Assembly: GCA_964624585.1 (NCBI GenBank)
Contig: CAZUXE010000063.1
Span: 1 to 7,658 of the forward strand
Source: CAZUXE01 sp964624585
GTDB taxonomy: Bacteria > Hydrothermota > Tepidihabitantia > B3-TA06
Direction: 5' to 3'
DNA length: 7,658 nt
Notes under the pieces: model-generated
What the model was told of the DNA's origin: nothing
What the model saw: the letters and a program-made list of their open reading frames with translations, nothing else
Database searches by the model: none
Translations under genes and position numbers: made by a program
In this document: one piece after another, positions 5,587 through 7,658 of the stretch
How the letters are laid out: each line of letters starts with the position of its first letter
Position numbering within the stretch: the stretch's first letter is position 1

Positions 5587-5612
5587 AATATTGAATTACA
5601 AATTACTGTTTA

Positions 5613-5644
5613 CCGGACGGAGCATATCCGTCCGGATTTTTTTG
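5613..5644 (+). terminator. Rho-independent terminator of the secreted-protein gene
   Basis: CCGGACGGA (5613-5621) and TCCGTCCGG (5627-5635) form a 9-bp perfect GC-rich stem with a 5-base loop, followed by ATTTTTTTG. It lies 26 bases after the stop codon. Confidence 0.95.
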
Positions 5645-5849
5645 TAGATATACTCTTAAGCGGGAGTATGTGAATTTAGTATACTTCAATTGGTTACGGG
5701 CTATGTTGAGGTGAATTATTAGTGAACGTAATCGGCGGAATTGGAACCTTCTGACACAATTCGGAAGAGTTGGACGCTTTATTCATATCCTATATTCTCT
5801 GCGGATAGGAATATGAGAACTGGAGGGATTAATTGTAGATATTACTGTT
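5642..5849. repeat. Gene-free structured segment bounded by direct repeats
   Basis: No convincing gene lies between the two convergent stop codons beyond the terminator. TTGTAGATAT occurs at 5642-5651 and 5833-5842, bracketing about 180 bases. ATTACTGTTT(T)AC also occurs twice, at 5602-5613 and 5841-5853. Inside are a hairpin ATACTC/GAGTAT (5650-5669), an inverted repeat GAATTG/CAATTC (5738-5762) and a longer stem of 11 pairs with one bulge (5783-5793 with 5805-5816). None of these is followed by a T tract on the minus strand, so no clear terminator for the minus-strand gene is visible. It could be an inserted small element or an RNA. Confidence 0.4.
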
Positions 5850-6968
5850 TTACAAATTAAATGGGTTATCGGGTTCAACGGCGCTAAAGTCGGAATCAGT
5901 GGCGGCGGTTTCAAATATACCTGCAGGGAGAGTCATACCAAAGTTATCGAGCGTTTCGGCTAATTCGGTTTTAACATCAGTTAGGGCATCATCAGGAGTT
6001 ACTTTTTCTACAAGTTTCCATAGGTTAGCCAGAGCGTCTTCGGAGGTTGTTTTTAACTCTATAATAGTCTCATTGGCAACAACAAATACGGTAGTAAAAT
6101 CTCCGGTGGTTTTTATTTCATCAATAAGCGTGGAATGAAGCTGCGGATGTTTTTCTTTAAGTGAGTCGATAAAAGTATTTATAACCAGCATTGTGAGGTC
6201 TTTTTGAGTTAATTCTTTTTTAGAAATGTCAATGCCTACATCGAGTTTTGATATTTTTGCAAGGAACTCAGAAACCAGAGGGCCTCTTATTATATCACCG
6301 TGCTGGGGAGCAATTATTTCAGGTGCAGGATTAAGCATAGATATTCTATTCACCGTTTCCCGGATTGCCTGATTAGCCGGCATATAGATTTGGTGAAAAA
6401 GCGATATTCCATGGAATGATTCCTCATTAGCGTAAATACCGTCGCCCTTACGTGTGTTTACTCCGCCCAGAAAATCGCCTGAGAACAGAATTTTACTTTC
6501 AAAGTCGTAGAACATCATTGCGCCCTTAAAGTGGCAAAAGTAAGCGGGTACGAATTGAACCTTATGTTTAGTTTTCTGTATCTGTAAGATATCATTCTTG
6601 ACATTCTCAATTAAAAAGAAATTTTTCTCAGGAATTCCGTACATTTTTACTAGCCTAAAAGTATCTATTGAAGTAACAATTATGGCGCGCGGGGCGTTAG
6701 CAAGCACAACGTGGGTATTTGACGCAACGTCAGGGTCTTGATGGCTTAGAAAAATTAGGTTTACATTGTTTGTACCGCCAATAAGCCTCTTTAAGGCTGC
6801 AGTTAACTGCGGTGTATCTAGTTTGGTGCCGGGGTCAAAGAGTATGTTTACCCTTGAACCGTCTTCGCCAATAAAGCGTTTAAGGTAAATATTTCGATGA
6901 AAATCTGCCTCAGAACTTTTTATATGATAGAATTCTTTGCCGATTTCTGTGATATTGGCCTCACTCAT
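5850..6968 (-). CDS. Flavodiiron-type metallo-beta-lactamase protein without flavodoxin (ODP-like)
   Basis: The 372-residue protein has the beta-lactamase fold of flavodiiron proteins at about 1-245. Metal-site residues are visible in order: H76-x-D78-x-D80 in S-H-Q-D-P-D-V, H146 in F-C-H-F-K-G, D165 in F-S-G-D-F, and H223 in P-Q-H-G-D. Classical flavodiiron proteins have HxExDH; here the glutamate is Asp and the last histidine is V81. There is no flavodoxin domain. The last 125 residues or so (about 248-372) form a mostly helical domain I do not recognise, ending in an acidic tail. The beta-lactamase part resembles free-standing ODP-type proteins known to bind O2 at a diiron site, so O2 binding or sensing is more likely than full O2 reductase activity (inference). 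ATG at 6968 follows a near-perfect ribosome site, GGAGGTGA. It is separated from both neighbours and probably has its own promoter. Confidence 0.9.
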   Translation of the reverse strand: MSEANITEIGKEFYHIKSSEADFHRNIYLKRFIGEDGSRVNILFDPGTKLDTPQLTAALKRLIGGTNNVNLIFLSHQDPDVASNTHVVLANAPRAIIVTSIDTFRLVKMYGIPEKNFFLIENVKNDILQIQKTKHKVQFVPAYFCHFKGAMMFYDFESKILFSGDFLGGVNTRKGDGIYANEESFHGISLFHQIYMPANQAIRETVNRISMLNPAPEIIAPQHGDIIRGPLVSEFLAKISKLDVGIDISKKELTQKDLTMLVINTFIDSLKEKHPQLHSTLIDEIKTTGDFTTVFVVANETIIELKTTSEDALANLWKLVEKVTPDDALTDVKTELAETLDNFGMTLPAGIFETAATDSDFSAVEPDNPFNL

Positions 6969-6998
6969 AATGCATCACCTCCAAAACTTACTCTTTTA

Positions 6999-7049
6999 AT
7001 TATAATATTCTGTAGTCTATAGCCTACAAACTCACTAGAGTACTACAGA
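6999..7049 (-). promoter_or_regulatory. Promoter and nested inverted repeats upstream of the ODP-like gene
   Basis: A consensus -10 box TATAAT lies at 6999-7004 on the minus strand, but no good -35 is found at 16-18 bases; TTGTAG (7024-7029) sits 19 bases away. TGTAGTCTATAGCCTACA (7011-7028) is an 18-bp palindrome with one mismatched pair. A wider inverted repeat TCTGTAGT (7009-7016) and ACTACAGA (7042-7049) surrounds it. A poor -35 with a dyad in a long spacer suggests an activator-dependent promoter, as in MerR/SoxR-type control. That comparison is inference only. Confidence 0.45.
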
Positions 7050-7144
7050 TAGATATTCAGATAAATTACGCAAGTATATGAATTTAATTTATGCTGTCAA
7101 GCTTCTAGAAATGTCGGAAATTGAAGCTATAGGCATCAGGTTCG

Positions 7145-7174
7145 TAAAGAAGGATGCAATTAAACGCATTCCTT
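7145..7174 (-). terminator. Weak terminator-like hairpin after the rubrerythrin-like gene
   Basis: AAGGATGC (7150-7157) and GCATTCCTT (7166-7174) pair over eight bases with one bulged T, loop of eight. On the minus strand the stem is followed by CTTTA, a short T tract. It lies seven bases after the stop codon. Position supports a terminator; the tail is poor. Confidence 0.4.
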
Positions 7175-7181
7175 AGGATAT

Positions 7182-7643
7182 TTAATTTTCTTTAAGAACC
7201 CGTTCGTCGTACTGTGTTTCAAAGTAGAGCTTGTGTTTTGCCTCTTCGTTGGCTAGTCCTTGCAAGAGTTCTTTTAATTCTGCATCATCGGTAATTCCTG
7301 CCAGATTAGAATACAGCTTGAAGGCAGCTTTCTCACGGTGCATGGCTACAAGTAGCGCTTTTTGGAAGTCAAACTCTTCGGTTTCATCAAAATCGACTTC
7401 CGGAGTGTAGTCAGCTATTTTAAGGTCGGCGACTCTTTTTTCAGCTGAAAGCAGCTTTTTGCCTTCCTTAACCGCTTCCAGCTTAGCTTTATGACCTAGC
7501 TCTTCTTTAGCAAAGTCCTCAAACAGTTTTTTTAGCGATGAATTATCTGTACGAGTGGTTAGACTCATATAAAATTGATGCGCTTCTTGTTCCTTGCCAA
7601 TGGCGTAGTCAAGCAATTCCAGAACTGAACCAAAAGTATCCAC
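7182..7643 (-). CDS. Rubrerythrin-like ferritin-family diiron protein (no rubredoxin domain)
   Basis: The 153-residue protein is a four-helix ferritin-like domain of the rubrerythrin/erythrin group. Putative diiron ligands are E18 or E20 in helix 1, E48-x2-H51 in helix 2, E104 in helix 3 and E134-x2-H137 in helix 4, the two-fold ExxH pattern of the family. A short acidic linker (about 80-92) joins the two helix pairs. It has no cysteine, so the C-terminal rubredoxin domain of the full rubrerythrin at the other end of the window is absent and electrons must come from another protein. The start is GTG at 7643, supported by AAAGGAGG six bases before it at the window edge. Peroxide reduction or O2/iron handling is likely, but the exact activity is not shown by sequence alone. 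Any upstream gene or promoter is outside the window. Confidence 0.9.
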   Translation of the reverse strand: MDTFGSVLELLDYAIGKEQEAHQFYMSLTTRTDNSSLKKLFEDFAKEELGHKAKLEAVKEGKKLLSAEKRVADLKIADYTPEVDFDETEEFDFQKALLVAMHREKAAFKLYSNLAGITDDAELKELLQGLANEEAKHKLYFETQYDERVLKEN

Positions 7644-7658
7644 GTTGTTCCTCCTTTG

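Noticed and set aside
5694..5786. A 30-codon minus-strand open frame (ATG at 5786)
   Set aside because: The only AGGA touches the start codon, the peptide is Pro/Ser/Asn-rich with no known family, and the start lies inside a hairpin arm.
7078..7176. A 32-codon plus-strand open frame between the ODP-like and rubrerythrin-like genes
   Set aside because: It has no ribosome site or promoter and ends inside the terminator-like hairpin; too short to support.
1..7658. CRISPR array, insertion sequence or RNA gene
   Set aside because: No regularly spaced long repeats, transposase, tRNA or rRNA pattern was seen on either strand.

Overview
The window reads as an oxygen and peroxide defence island of an anaerobic, somewhat AT-rich bacterium. 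Superoxide reductase, two rubrerythrin-family proteins, a non-haem ferritin, a hemerythrin-PAS protein and a free-standing metallo-beta-lactamase diiron protein are all present. No catalase or superoxide dismutase is seen. Shine-Dalgarno sites (AAGGAG type) and sigma70-like promoters are clear, which supports a bacterium. I cannot place the phylum from the sequence.

Layout. All genes but one lie on the minus strand, so transcription runs from high to low coordinates. At the right edge is a short rubrerythrin-like protein without a rubredoxin domain (7182-7643), probably ended by a weak hairpin terminator. Next is a flavodiiron-type (ODP-like) beta-lactamase-fold protein (5850-6968), whose upstream region holds a consensus -10 box and nested inverted repeats (6999-7049). 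The only plus-strand gene (5197-5586) encodes a small secreted protein of unknown function. It has its own consensus promoter and a strong terminator. Divergent from it, two sigma70 promoters with consensus -35 boxes (the upstream one overlapped by a 15-bp perfect palindrome) lead into peroxiredoxin, desulfoferrodoxin and ferritin. These are followed by a cupin, a Roadblock/LC7 protein, a DUF1858-DUF438-hemerythrin-PAS protein and rubrerythrin, and a rho-independent terminator ends the run at 71-112.

Spacing suggests sub-units in the long run. Peroxiredoxin, desulfoferrodoxin and ferritin are tightly packed: a 17-bp gap, then a 4-bp ATGA overlap. The cupin is set apart by a 115-bp gap filled by an 86-bp imperfect inverted repeat. 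LC7, hemerythrin-PAS and rubrerythrin form a second tight group with a possible promoter of its own.

How it may work together (inference from families): desulfoferrodoxin reduces superoxide to peroxide, peroxiredoxin and rubrerythrin remove the peroxide, and ferritin stores iron that would otherwise drive Fenton chemistry. The hemerythrin-PAS/LC7 pair and the ODP-like protein are candidates for O2 sensing or binding rather than bulk detoxification. The least explained items are the LC7/hemerythrin-PAS pairing, the secreted protein, the Cys/His-rich tail of the peroxiredoxin, and several structured intergenic segments.
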